The notes beneath the pieces were generated by a model. That model was given only the letters and a program-made list of their open reading frames with translations, had not been told where the DNA came from and did no database searches. The position numbers and the translations under genes are program-made. This document shows, piece by piece, positions 48,827 to 57,680 of a DNA stretch of 64,000 bases (position 1 is the stretch's first letter; the number at the start of each line of letters is the position of its first letter). The stretch spans positions 1-64,000 of the forward strand of contig QOQW01000004.1 of NCBI GenBank assembly GCA_003327425.1, given 5' to 3'. The DNA is from Candidatus Ozemibacter sibiricus (GTDB taxonomy: Bacteria > Muiribacteriota > Ozemobacteria > Ozemobacterales > Ozemobacteraceae).

Positions 48827-50275
48827 ATGACCGTGGCAGGGTGTTCCCAGCGAGCGGGCCGACAGGAAGGAGCGTCGCACCACCCCATGACCGGACCGGG
48901 ACAGGAGGCGGATCGCCGGACGCCGCACCCTACAGGCACGGGGTGCGACCGGCTGGCCGAGGCTTGCCCTGCCCGCTCAGGAACCGCTTGCGAAAGCCAC
49001 TGGGGCCGCATCCTCTCGCCCGGCCTGCATCTCGCCTTCCTGGGCAACCAGGATTTCACCTTGTGGAAATTTCGCGGGCCCTGGATGAAAGCCCTGCGCG
49101 AACATGGGTGTCGAGTCACCGTGCTTTCCCCGCCCGGCCCGTACGTACCCCGTCTGCGAGAACTCGGCCTCGAGGTGCGGGAATTTCCCCTCGACCGCAC
49201 TGGCCTCTCCCTGCCCGCCGAGTGGCGGACCATCCGAGAACTCGGCGCCGGGCTGGCCGAACTGCGCCCCGACCTGCTGCATGTCTTCATGGCCAAGCCA
49301 GTGATCTATGGGTGCCTGGCCGCCCACCGCACGCCGCAGACGCGCGTGGTGGCCACGATCACCGGGTTAGGTTCGATCTTCGTCCATCGCCGGTTCCGAG
49401 GCATGCAGTTCCTGTTGAAGACCCTCTATCGAATCTCGTTGCGACGCGCCTCGCGGGTCATCTTCCAGAACGCCGACGACCGGGAATTCTTCCAGCAGCA
49501 CCGTCTCATTCCAGCCAGCAAGGCCGTCGTGATACGTGGGAACGGGATCGTCATGCCAGGCCGACCCCGCCTACCCCGCGATCCGCGCGCTCTAGCGACC
49601 GTGCTGATGACCGCCCGGCTCATCGAATCGAAGGGCGTGCGCGAATACTGCCAGGCGGCCGGTCGGCTCCGACAACGGCGGCCCGCTCTGCCGTCGCGCT
49701 TCGTCTTGATCGGCACCCCCGATACCGACAGCCCCGACGCCCTGTCGGAGAGCGAGCTGGCGACGCTGACCGCTCGGCATGGCGTGCAGCGCCTCGGCTA
49801 CCAGGACGATGTGGCCGGGTGGCTGCAGCAGGCCGACATCTTCTGCCTGCCATCCTATCGGGAAGGGCTGTCGGTCGCCTGCCTGGAAGCCATGGCCCAC
49901 GGCCTGCCGATCGTGACCACCGATGCCCCGGGCTGCCGCGATCTCATCGAGCCGGGCGTCAGCGGTCTGCTGGCGCCCGTCGCCGACGCCCAGGGCCTGG
50001 CCGATGCCATCGAACGGCTGCTCGACGATGCGGCGCTCCGCGCGCGCCTCGGCGAAGCCGGGCGGGAGCGCTGCCAGCGCGAGTTCTCGGCCGAACGCAT
50101 CTTCCCCCAGCTGGCTGAGGTCTATGCGGCCGTCCTGCCGACGCGAGCCGACCATGCCTTGCCGCGTGAGCCTCACCGCCCGGCCGCGGTAGCGCGAGCG
50201 CCTGCCGCACCCGCCGAGCCGCCCGGCCAGGACATCGCCGTCGGCCTGACCTCCATGCCACGGCAGAGCGCATGA
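48827..50275 (+). CDS. Glycosyltransferase family 4
   Basis: 482 residues; the true start is uncertain because the first about 65 residues are polar and unlike the family (an ATG at 48887 is an alternative, and the conserved part begins LSPGLHLAFLGNQDFTLWKFRGPW). GT-B fold: N-terminal acceptor domain (DLLHVFMAKPVIYGCLAAH, ITGLGSIF), C-terminal donor domain (VLMTARLIESKGVREYCQAAG, RLGYQDDVAGWLQQADIFCLPSYREGLSVACLEAMAHGLPIVTTDAPGCRDLI; the catalytic E-x7-E is EGLSVACLE). It resembles WcaA/PssF-type capsule glycosyltransferases that make an early linkage. The C-terminal about 40 residues are a low-complexity tail. It overlaps the next gene by 4 bp. Confidence 0.88.
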   Translation: MTVAGCSQRAGRQEGASHHPMTGPGQEADRRTPHPTGTGCDRLAEACPARSGTACESHWGRILSPGLHLAFLGNQDFTLWKFRGPWMKALREHGCRVTVLSPPGPYVPRLRELGLEVREFPLDRTGLSLPAEWRTIRELGAGLAELRPDLLHVFMAKPVIYGCLAAHRTPQTRVVATITGLGSIFVHRRFRGMQFLLKTLYRISLRRASRVIFQNADDREFFQQHRLIPASKAVVIRGNGIVMPGRPRLPRDPRALATVLMTARLIESKGVREYCQAAGRLRQRRPALPSRFVLIGTPDTDSPDALSESELATLTARHGVQRLGYQDDVAGWLQQADIFCLPSYREGLSVACLEAMAHGLPIVTTDAPGCRDLIEPGVSGLLAPVADAQGLADAIERLLDDAALRARLGEAGRERCQREFSAERIFPQLAEVYAAVLPTRADHALPREPHRPAAVARAPAAPAEPPGQDIAVGLTSMPRQSA

Positions 50276-52161
50276 ACCGAACATCACCGCCACGAGACAT
50301 CCTGACCCCGGCCGCATCTGGCGCCTTCGCCGAAAATCGAGAGGCGAGCCGCGTGGAAGCCTTCGCGCCAGGCGCCTTCGGAACTGCGCCATGGGCCGGA
50401 TTCTTGGCGACCGACGGCGATCTTGCGCCATACGGCGCGGATGATGGTCCTGGTGTCCGGTCGGCCGCCGGCGACCGCGCTCGATGGTGGTTCTGGGTCC
50501 TGCTGCTGGCCGTTCTGGCCATCAATGCCGCCAAATCCCCCGTGATCATCGCCCGCTTCGAACAGTGGGACGTTCCCGCCGAAGATTTCCTGCTTCGCTT
50601 CAGCATTTCCTTCGCCTGGCGACTGGCTCTTCTGCCCTTGCTGATCCGGTTGTCCGCACCTCTCCTGCTGTTGGTGGCTGTTCTGCAGAGCCTGTTCCAT
50701 ATGGTCCACACCCTCTATTTCGCCTTCTTCCGCATCCCCCTCACCTGGCAGGCGGCCGTCGCCCTGGCCGAAGAAGGCTGGACCCTCCTGCGCCTGCCGC
50801 GCGTCATCCCCTGGGATGCCGGCGCCGCCATCGCCATCGCCGACTTGCCCCTGGTCGTCGGCCTTCTTCTGCTCCGGCAAGCCTGTCCTCAGGCCTGGCC
50901 CACCCCAGGCCGGACCGCCCGCGGGCTCGGGCTGGGCGGCGTTATCATCCTCACCGCCGCCCTGAGCGGTCTGATCTGGTTGCACGGCTCCCCCGCCACC
51001 TGGTTCCGGTCACCCGCTGTCACCGATCATCAGGCGGTCCGCTGGTGCGGGTTGCCTGGCTACATGCTGGGCAGGCTGGTCTGGGGCGAACCGTTCCCGC
51101 GGCTGACCTACGCCTCGACCATCGTCACCGGCCCCGGCCGCCACCCTCCTTATGACATCGTCTTGATCCAGGTGGAATCCCTCGATAGCGGCCTGATCGG
51201 CCGCCGCTCCCGCGATGGCTGGCTGCTTCCCCATCTGACCGCCCTGGCTCGCGAAGGGGTGTTCTTTCCGGTCACCCTGGCCTACCACCTGGGTGGAGCG
51301 ACGACCGATTGCGAGATCTCGATCCTCAACTCGGTCGAACCGCTGGTCGACCAGCCCGCCATCAAATCCGACCGCGAGACCTTCCCGAACTCCATGGTCG
51401 CCATCCTGGCCGAGCAAGGGTATTCAACCCAGGCATTCCATGGCAATCTGGGCGAGTATTTCAACCGCCGGCAGGCCTTTCCTCGCATGGGGTTCCAGCG
51501 CTTCCATGACGTGCACGACATGCAACTCTGGGGGGAACCCGACTGCTGGGGCGCCGCCGACGAGCTGGTCTTCGCCGCGGTCGCCCGCACCTGGGCGAGC
51601 ACGCCCGCCCCCCGGTTCTTCCATGTCATCACCATGACCAGCCATTCCCCCTTCGACGCGGTCAATAAATATCCGTCGACCTACGCCCAGGCCATTCCGG
51701 CCGATCTGCTGCAGGAAGTCGAACCCGAGAGCGTGCGCAACTACTTCCGCTCGATGGTCTACGTCGATGCCTGCATCGGGTCGTTCGTCGCCAGCCTCGA
51801 TCGCCGCTCGACCGTCATCGCCATCTTCGGCGATCACTCGTTTCCGCTCGAGTCGACCGATTATCGATCCCACCGCGTGCTGCGGGATGGGCGCCTGTTC
51901 GAGTTCGTGCCGTTGATCCTGCTGGTGCCCGGGGCTACGCCTCGCGTTGAACGCACCATGGCGGCGGGCTTCCTCGATATCGCGCCCACCTTGCTGCGGG
52001 CGGCCGGGGTGCCGTTCCGCCTGCGCAGCGCCGGCTCCGACCTGCTGGACCCGGCCGCCATGGCCCGTTCTGCCATTCCTTTCCTGGGCAGCGAATGCAG
52101 CCGCAAGGATCTGGTCCGGTGGGCCCTGGAACACGCCGCCGTCCCCGGATGCGCGCTCTGA
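50272..52161 (+). CDS. LtaS-like membrane phosphoglycerol transferase/sulfatase family
   Basis: 629 residues: an N-terminal polar stretch, five transmembrane helices (about 75-240), then an extracytoplasmic alkaline-phosphatase-fold domain (about 300-625). Catalytic features: metal-site Glu in VLIQVESLDSG, the nucleophile Thr in GGATTDCEISIL, HVITMTSHSPFD, and the metal-binding FGDHSFP. Such enzymes transfer phosphoglycerol (or a related group) from phosphatidylglycerol to glycans, as LtaS in lipoteichoic acid or OpgB in periplasmic glucans. In a diderm polysaccharide locus it probably decorates the exported polymer. It overlaps its neighbours on both sides. Confidence 0.85.
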   Translation: MNRTSPPRDILTPAASGAFAENREASRVEAFAPGAFGTAPWAGFLATDGDLAPYGADDGPGVRSAAGDRARWWFWVLLLAVLAINAAKSPVIIARFEQWDVPAEDFLLRFSISFAWRLALLPLLIRLSAPLLLLVAVLQSLFHMVHTLYFAFFRIPLTWQAAVALAEEGWTLLRLPRVIPWDAGAAIAIADLPLVVGLLLLRQACPQAWPTPGRTARGLGLGGVIILTAALSGLIWLHGSPATWFRSPAVTDHQAVRWCGLPGYMLGRLVWGEPFPRLTYASTIVTGPGRHPPYDIVLIQVESLDSGLIGRRSRDGWLLPHLTALAREGVFFPVTLAYHLGGATTDCEISILNSVEPLVDQPAIKSDRETFPNSMVAILAEQGYSTQAFHGNLGEYFNRRQAFPRMGFQRFHDVHDMQLWGEPDCWGAADELVFAAVARTWASTPAPRFFHVITMTSHSPFDAVNKYPSTYAQAIPADLLQEVEPESVRNYFRSMVYVDACIGSFVASLDRRSTVIAIFGDHSFPLESTDYRSHRVLRDGRLFEFVPLILLVPGATPRVERTMAAGFLDIAPTLLRAAGVPFRLRSAGSDLLDPAAMARSAIPFLGSECSRKDLVRWALEHAAVPGCAL

Positions 52162-53576
52162 AGACGAGCACTTTCTTTGGGCGGGCGTCGACCCGAGAAC
52201 CGTCCGCTGAGACCGTCGACGGTCGAACCGACCCCGGCAGACCTTGGCTGGACCATGCGGCCCGCCGCTTGCTCCCGTATGGGATGGCCAGATCCCTCAG
52301 CCTGGCCGGGCCGTATCTGCTCCAGGCGCTGTTCTGGCAGGTCGCCGGGGCCGAGGCCGCCGGCCGCTTCTTTTTCCTGACCTCCGCCGCCATGTTTCTG
52401 GTGCTGCTGGCCGATCTCGGCACCAGCAACGCCTTCCCGGTACTGTGGGGCTCGCAACCCGGACGCGCGGTGCCGGAGCTGTCCGATGTGCTGACGCTGC
52501 GCCAGGTCGTCGCCCTCGGCAGCCTCGGCGCGCTTGGCGCGATGGCCGCCGCCGGCTGCTGGCAGCCGATGGCGCTGCTCGATTTCGCCCTGCTCGGAGT
52601 GTTCGTCGGCAGCCGAACCGCCCTGACCGCCCGCCAGGGGCGCCTGTATGCCTTCCAGCGGTTCGGTCTGCTGGCGCGCGGGGCGCTGTGGCATGCCATC
52701 GGGCTGCTGGCGGTGCTGATCGGGGCGGGAGCGACGGCCGGCGTGACGCCGACGGTCGGCCTGCTGGCCCTGATCGGCGGCAATCTCAGCGAACTGGGCG
52801 CCATGGCGCAAGCCGGGGTCCTGAGCTGGGGTGCCGATCTTCCCCCGCCCCCGCCGGGGTCTTGGTCGGCGCGCGCCCGGCAGGCGGCCAGACGCCTGGC
52901 GCCCTACGCCGTGGCCGGAGCGGCCGCCGCCGTGTATCAGCGGTCCGACGCCCTGATCGGAGACCTATTCCTGGACCGAGAAACACTGGGCCTGTTCGGA
53001 ACGCTCGATGCCTGCTATCGCCTGACCTCGGCCCCCGTGTTTCTCAGCGGGCAGGCGATCTATCCGGCCCTGCGGGCGGCGCACGAGGCGGGCCGGCCAG
53101 CCCAGACCCGGACGGTTCTGACCCACCACCTGCGAACGGGTGGACTGCTGGCCCTGGCCGGCATGGCGGCCTTCGCCATTCTGACCGGCCGCAATCCCCT
53201 GGGGCAGGCCGGCCCGGTCGGCGGCCCGGCGCTCGCGCCGGGAACGCTCGGGAGCGCGGCGACGGCCTGGCTCTGGTGGCCGTTCTTCCTGGCCATTCCG
53301 GTCGCCATGGGGACGGCGCTGATGGCTCCGCTCTACTTCAGCCGCGGGCAGGCGGCCCGCCTGGCGAAGGTGGCCGCCATCAGCGGCCTCGTCCGGCCCC
53401 TGTCAGGAGCCCTGGCAACCGCCCTCCTCGGCCCCGCCGGCCTGGCCCTCAACAATCTGGCGCTGGAAGCCGGCCAGGCCGTTCTCACCCTGGTGGTGCT
53501 GCCGCGATGGTTCCCGGCAGCGACCGGGGCGCCGCCCCCTCCTCTTGCTGCTGACCAGGCGAAGGCTCGCCTCTGA
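52149..53576 (+). CDS. Polysaccharide flippase (MVF/Wzx-type oligosaccharide exporter)
   Basis: 475 residues from the ATG at 52149, overlapping the LtaS-like gene by 13 bp. About twelve to fourteen hydrophobic segments, with a Wzx/MATE-like pattern (RSLSLAGPYLLQALFWQVAG, FFFLTSAAMFLVLLADLGTSNAFP, VAGAAAAVYQRSDALIGDLFL, DRETLGLFGTLDACYRLTSAP). It should flip the undecaprenyl-linked repeat across the inner membrane. Its last 92 bp overlap the convergent polymerase gene on the other strand. The N-terminal 30 residues are polar and an internal start is possible. Confidence 0.8.
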   Translation: MRALKTSTFFGRASTREPSAETVDGRTDPGRPWLDHAARRLLPYGMARSLSLAGPYLLQALFWQVAGAEAAGRFFFLTSAAMFLVLLADLGTSNAFPVLWGSQPGRAVPELSDVLTLRQVVALGSLGALGAMAAAGCWQPMALLDFALLGVFVGSRTALTARQGRLYAFQRFGLLARGALWHAIGLLAVLIGAGATAGVTPTVGLLALIGGNLSELGAMAQAGVLSWGADLPPPPPGSWSARARQAARRLAPYAVAGAAAAVYQRSDALIGDLFLDRETLGLFGTLDACYRLTSAPVFLSGQAIYPALRAAHEAGRPAQTRTVLTHHLRTGGLLALAGMAAFAILTGRNPLGQAGPVGGPALAPGTLGSAATAWLWWPFFLAIPVAMGTALMAPLYFSRGQAARLAKVAAISGLVRPLSGALATALLGPAGLALNNLALEAGQAVLTLVVLPRWFPAATGAPPPPLAADQAKARL

Positions 53577-54816
53577 CCCAGGGCAGAACCGTCGACCCGA
53601 ACCCGACGAACAGCCACGTCGGCGTCGACAGCAGCTTGTTGCCGATGAATCCGAGCCAGATGACCACCAGCAGAAGGCCGCCGAAAAAGAGGCGAAACGG
53701 GTCGGCATCGCCCCAACGCGGATTGGTCACCAACCACCCAGCCAGCAGCCCGACCAGACAGGGAAACACCAGGACTCCTGCCACCCCGGCATCGAAGGCG
53801 AACTGGACCAGCCAGGTGCCGGTATTGGCAGGGTACGGCAGAGGATGAAGCTCGAGAATTTCGCTGGGGACAGGCACGCCCGCGAGAAGGAAACTGATGG
53901 TCTTGTAATAGGGAAGCAGCAGATGATTCAGAGGCGGCGGGGCCGGGTCGGCCAGGGCCATGGCTTCCTGCAGATACGGCAGGTTCACGCCCAGGTAGAA
54001 GAAGACCGTGGCCAAACCCACCAGGGGTTCAGGCATCTCCGGCATCCATTTCCCCTGCTCATGGACCGGGAATCCTTTCCCCAACCAAGCCCCGATCAGC
54101 CAGAAGGCTGCGAGGGCAAAAACCAGCCCGGCCATCGCCACCTTCCACACCAGGCGCGGGGCCTGCCGTTCCCGGGCCAGGAGGAGGCAGAATCCGCACC
54201 ACATGGCCGTCCAGATGATGCGGGTGCGGCCGGTCGAAACCAGGTTGCTGACTAGAGCCAGCCCAGCCACCCATGACCAATGGGCCCCCAGGCGGATCCC
54301 CGCCTCCCGTCCGATCACCACCAGCACCGGAATGAGCATGGTGGCATAGTGGAGCAATTTGGTCGGATCGGAGAACTCCTCGGAATTCATGGCCAACCGC
54401 AGTTCATGCGGCCGTTGGAGCAACCCGCCCCACCCGACCTGCCACACTACGGCCGCCACGAAGCCCAGGAACCCGACCAGGCCGACGAGAGCGGTCGCGC
54501 GCAGCACTTGCAGAAATCGGCAGGCATCGACGCGCACCGCCGGAGGCACGGCCGGTCGGGGGCGAGCGCCGGCCAGGGCGCCGAACAGGAAGGCGGCCGT
54601 CGCACTCGCCACGATGAACAGGAAAGCGGGCTGCAACGAGTGGAAGGTCATCCAGCCCATGGCCAGCACGATGCCCATCGGCACCCACGAACCGAGGAAG
54701 GCCGTCACCGGGTTTCCCCAGAAACCGAACCAGGAGGCAGACCACGTTCCGATCACGGCCCCCACCCCGAGCACCGTCAGCGCCGGCAGCCCCGCGGCCA
54801 CCAATTCGTCGATCAC
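53485..54816 (-). CDS. O-antigen/oligosaccharide repeat-unit polymerase-like membrane protein
   Basis: 443 residues, ten to twelve transmembrane segments, with the large extracytoplasmic loop (about 300-340; NLPYLQEAM, PLPYPANTGTWLVQFAFDAG) typical of Wzy/OAPol-type proteins, and an arginine-rich cytoplasmic patch STGRTRIIW. It would polymerise repeat units in the periplasm together with the flippase and the Wzz-like protein. It is convergent with and overlaps the flippase gene, but pairs with the Wzz-like gene on the minus strand (49 bp apart). Sequence conservation in this family is low, so the assignment rests on topology and context. Confidence 0.7.
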   Translation of the reverse strand: MIDELVAAGLPALTVLGVGAVIGTWSASWFGFWGNPVTAFLGSWVPMGIVLAMGWMTFHSLQPAFLFIVASATAAFLFGALAGARPRPAVPPAVRVDACRFLQVLRATALVGLVGFLGFVAAVVWQVGWGGLLQRPHELRLAMNSEEFSDPTKLLHYATMLIPVLVVIGREAGIRLGAHWSWVAGLALVSNLVSTGRTRIIWTAMWCGFCLLLARERQAPRLVWKVAMAGLVFALAAFWLIGAWLGKGFPVHEQGKWMPEMPEPLVGLATVFFYLGVNLPYLQEAMALADPAPPPLNHLLLPYYKTISFLLAGVPVPSEILELHPLPYPANTGTWLVQFAFDAGVAGVLVFPCLVGLLAGWLVTNPRWGDADPFRLFFGGLLLVVIWLGFIGNKLLSTPTWLFVGFGSTVLPWVRGEPSPGQQQEEGAAPRSLPGTIAAAPPG

Positions 54817-54865
54817 GCTCCCCGCTCCCGCGCGGCGAATCGCCAGAAGGCGGGCGTCGCCACCC

Positions 54866-55759
54866 TCACCGCGCGCTCGCCCTGCCGCCCGGCGGCACCG
54901 GGGGGCAACCAGACGCCGTTACAACAGGAGATGCCGCCTGACTTTCCCGGTGGGAATCGTGCCAATGGCGGAAGATGGCCCAGGCGCCGGCCCACAGCAG
55001 GGAATTGAGGAGACAGACGACCAGCAGATCGAGCCGCGAGGGCCAGACCGGGCGATGGGCCACCACCGGCGGCACCACGACCCGCCACCGCGGGACCGGG
55101 TCAGGCGAACCGCCCGGCCGGCCGAGCATGATCGCGATTTCCGACCGCCGGCGGGCCAGGTTCAGTTGCTGGTATCTGGTTTCTTCGAAATGCGGAGAAG
55201 CCCCGACGAAGGTGGGCAGAATGCCGGCCCAGGGACTGCCCGACGCGGGCTGGGCGATGATCCGGAAGGCCGACATCGAGGCGAGCTGGCGATCGAACTG
55301 GCCCAGGTTCATGTCGAGCACCTGGGCATCCTGCTCGAGAATGTAGCGGGCCCGGGCCCGCGAAGCCGCCTGCCACCGCGCTGCGATGCCGTCCAGCAGT
55401 GCTTGGACGACCCCGCAGGCCACCTCGGGCGAAGGATGCCGGAACCGGAAGCGGAAGGTGCCGAGCGTCGGATCGCTCTCCTGGAATCGGCGCTCGATGA
55501 GCGGCCGCGCCGCCCAGCCCGCTTCTTGTTCGAGGCCGAAGCGGGCCCGCACTTCCGCCGCCAGATCGGGCGCCTCGAGCAAGCTGCGGATGGTCTCGAC
55601 ATTGCACACATCTTCGCTGAAATCGAGATGGCTGGCCGGCAGCATCTGGATCACCGCCCCGCTCTCGAACCGCTCCTTCCAGAGCAGGAACACTCCGGCA
55701 ATCTGGACCGCCAGAAGCGCCGCCGCCAACAACAGAGCCGAACGCCACAGCCTGGGCAT
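54866..55759 (-). CDS. Wzz-like chain-length determinant
   Basis: 297 residues with one transmembrane helix at each end (about 8-27 and 240-262: LDLLVVCLLNSLLWAGAWAIF), bracketing a large periplasmic domain with helical hairpins (VRARFGLEQEAG, LNLARRRSEIAIM). A Pro-rich motif before the second helix (PRWRVVVPPVVAHRPVWPSRL) is the Wzz hallmark. It controls polymer length with the polymerase encoded next to it. No tyrosine-kinase domain is attached (Walker motifs absent), so it is of the Wzz rather than Wzc type. The C-terminal 30 residues are low complexity. Confidence 0.85.
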   Translation of the reverse strand: MPRLWRSALLLAAALLAVQIAGVFLLWKERFESGAVIQMLPASHLDFSEDVCNVETIRSLLEAPDLAAEVRARFGLEQEAGWAARPLIERRFQESDPTLGTFRFRFRHPSPEVACGVVQALLDGIAARWQAASRARARYILEQDAQVLDMNLGQFDRQLASMSAFRIIAQPASGSPWAGILPTFVGASPHFEETRYQQLNLARRRSEIAIMLGRPGGSPDPVPRWRVVVPPVVAHRPVWPSRLDLLVVCLLNSLLWAGAWAIFRHWHDSHRESQAASPVVTASGCPPVPPGGRASAR

Positions 55760-55878
55760 ACCGATGCACCACCTTGTCGGGTCGTTCCCCTCGGGAACCT
55801 GGCAACTCTACCCTGAAACCCAGGCGCCAGGCAATCGGTGGCCGTCGATCGGCCCGTCGCCCTTCGGTGGCGGCGCGG

Positions 55879-56370
55879 TTACAACAGGCCCATTTCGGCC
55901 CGGGGATTGATCGTCTGAATGGCCCGCCGCAGCAGGAGCGGCTCTTCGATCACCTTCGGCCGGCGGGGCGGCGGCCAGCGCATCGCCGTCTGCTTGACCA
56001 CGGTCGATGAGAACTCGCGGCTCACGGGTGGCAAGCCCGCCACTTGCAGATGGGTCACCACGCGGTAATCGACGCCTTTGGCCAGCGGCTTGGACAAGGG
56101 CAGCCGCACCTGGACCTTGCCCTGCCCAGGGAGATTCCTCTTTTCCACAAGAGGCGAAGACGTCACCAGATCGTCGCCTTCATACACCCGGGTCACGACC
56201 AGCACTTTTTCGACCGGCGCGGGCCCCTCGTTCTTGAGGGTGACCAGAGCCTCCCGATCGCTCAGCAGCACCTCATGGCAGCCGACCGTCAGGCGCTCCG
56301 ACACCAGCCACCCGAAAAGCCCGTAGAGCAGCGTCAGACCGATACCTGTCCAGATGGTCATGCGAATCAT
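55879..56370 (-). CDS. Small single-pass membrane protein, unknown
   Basis: 163 residues from the ATG at 56370, fixed by AAGGAGG seven bases upstream. One N-terminal transmembrane helix (MIRMTIWTGIGLTLLYGLFGWLV) and a periplasmic beta-sandwich-like part with the pattern V-T-L-K-N-E-G ... V-V-T-R-V-Y-E-G-D-D, similar to FxLYD-type modules. It ends in a basic, Pro-rich segment (RWPPPRRPK). It precedes the Wzz-like gene on the same strand with 119 bp between, so it may belong to the polysaccharide region. A CGATGTACATCG palindrome lies just upstream. Confidence 0.65.
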   Translation of the reverse strand: MIRMTIWTGIGLTLLYGLFGWLVSERLTVGCHEVLLSDREALVTLKNEGPAPVEKVLVVTRVYEGDDLVTSSPLVEKRNLPGQGKVQVRLPLSKPLAKGVDYRVVTHLQVAGLPPVSREFSSTVVKQTAMRWPPPRRPKVIEEPLLLRRAIQTINPRAEMGLL

Positions 56371-56710
56371 GGGGTGCCTCCTTGCCCGGCGATATCCTGA
56401 GCCTGTTCTACGATGTACATCGGCTGTTGCGGCCATCTTCCTTAGAAGGAGCTCATCGGAAGGGGCTCATTTGTTATGACACCTCCGGGCCCGCAAAAAG
56501 TTCCCTCTTCGCTGGGCCAGCCCGCCGGGAATTCTTGTTCTCGAAGGTCGTTCTCCCCATGAGAGAAACGGCACCGGCGGGGGCTCCCGCTGACCAAGCC
56601 CCCTGGACTGGCTTCCCGAGTTGGCGTTGCTGCGGTTTCCCGCCTGCACCAACGGGCGCGAACGCGCTGACCCCAGGCGAAGCCGCGACGGAACCCGGCT
56701 CCGATCCGCT
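56371..56710. other. Intergenic region with palindrome and short direct repeat
   Basis: 340 bp without a credible gene. Contains CGATGTACATCG (perfect 12-bp palindrome, 56411-56422) next to a TAGAAC -10-like element on the minus strand, and a direct repeat GAAGG(A/G)GCTCAT at 56445-56456 and 56459-56470. Nothing else is recognised. Confidence 0.5.
56411..56422. promoter_or_regulatory. 12-bp palindrome, candidate operator
   Basis: CGATGTACATCG, fully symmetric, 41-52 bp upstream of the small membrane protein's ATG and overlapping the expected promoter region. Confidence 0.35.
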
Positions 56711-57451
56711 TCAGAGCTGGCGAGGAGAGCCAAGTGCCGCCACAAACTCCAGAAAGAGCCGGCGAGAGGGTTCATCAGACAGGCTGGTCTCCTCGGGATG
56801 CCACTGGACGCCGACGAAGATGCGATCGTCGACGGCTTCGAGAGCCTCGGGCAGACCGTCGCCGGCCACCGCCACGACCTTCAGACCGGCGGGCGGCTGG
56901 CGCACCGCCTGATGATGGAAGGAATTGGTGAAAAGTTCAGTGGTACCGAGCCAGGCGGCCAGCCGCGACCTCGGCTCGACGCGCACCCGGTGACTGGTCG
57001 ACCAGCGCGGGCCCTGCTGCGAATGCTGGATGGCCTCGGGCAGGGCCGGGACATGCTGATGGAGCTTGCCCCCGAGGGCCACTGCCATGACCTGGACACC
57101 CCGACAGATGCCCAGCGTCGGCTTGCGCGCGGTAAAGGCCAGGCGAGCCATCTCCAGCTCGAAGACATCGCGGAAGGGGTTGACCAGCCCGAGTTTTGGC
57201 GAGGGCTCTTCCCCCATGTAGCGGGGGTCGATATCTTCGCCGCCAGGCAGGAGCAGGCCATCGATCAGATCGAGGTAGCGTTGCCAGGTCGCAGGCTCCA
57301 TCGAAGGCGGCAGCAGAATGACATCGGCCCCTGCCCGCTGAACGGCCTGGAAGTATTTGCGCGTGACGTAAGTACGCAACCGCATCTCCTGGTCACGGAA
57401 TGCGGTATCGGAATAGGTGATGCCGACGAGGGGAAGACAAGTGGCAGGCAT
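56711..57451 (-). CDS. Class-I glutamine amidotransferase-like hydrolase (peptidase C26, PuuD-like)
   Basis: 246 residues. Peptidase C26 features: an N-terminal PLVGITYSD, PGGEDIDPRYMGE, nucleophile Cys in LGICRGVQVMAVALGG, a conserved FHHQAV and catalytic His in GVQWHPEE, which is the PuuD/gamma-glutamyl-GABA hydrolase pattern. It cleaves gamma-glutamyl bonds, so it could process peptides brought in by the ABC system whose genes lie directly upstream on the same strand (229 bp gap). Cytoplasmic. Substrate is not determined by sequence. Confidence 0.88.
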   Translation of the reverse strand: MPATCLPLVGITYSDTAFRDQEMRLRTYVTRKYFQAVQRAGADVILLPPSMEPATWQRYLDLIDGLLLPGGEDIDPRYMGEEPSPKLGLVNPFRDVFELEMARLAFTARKPTLGICRGVQVMAVALGGKLHQHVPALPEAIQHSQQGPRWSTSHRVRVEPRSRLAAWLGTTELFTNSFHHQAVRQPPAGLKVVAVAGDGLPEALEAVDDRIFVGVQWHPEETSLSDEPSRRLFLEFVAALGSPRQL

Positions 57452-57680
57452 GGCGCGGCGCCTCCTTCATTCGAGGGAACTTCCAGCCGCCGGGCCGCCG
57501 GCCATCACGCGCCTGCCGAGCCGAACGAACCATCGGAGGAGGCGAGGCCGGCCCGCCAGCGGCTGGGGAGGACGTTATACCGCATCCCGCCCCGCCCGGG
57601 CAACTGGGCTGGCGGCGGCCCGGCAGCGGGTAGAGGCTCACCGCATCCCGCTCCGCGCGAGCAACTGCCCGGCGCGGCGT

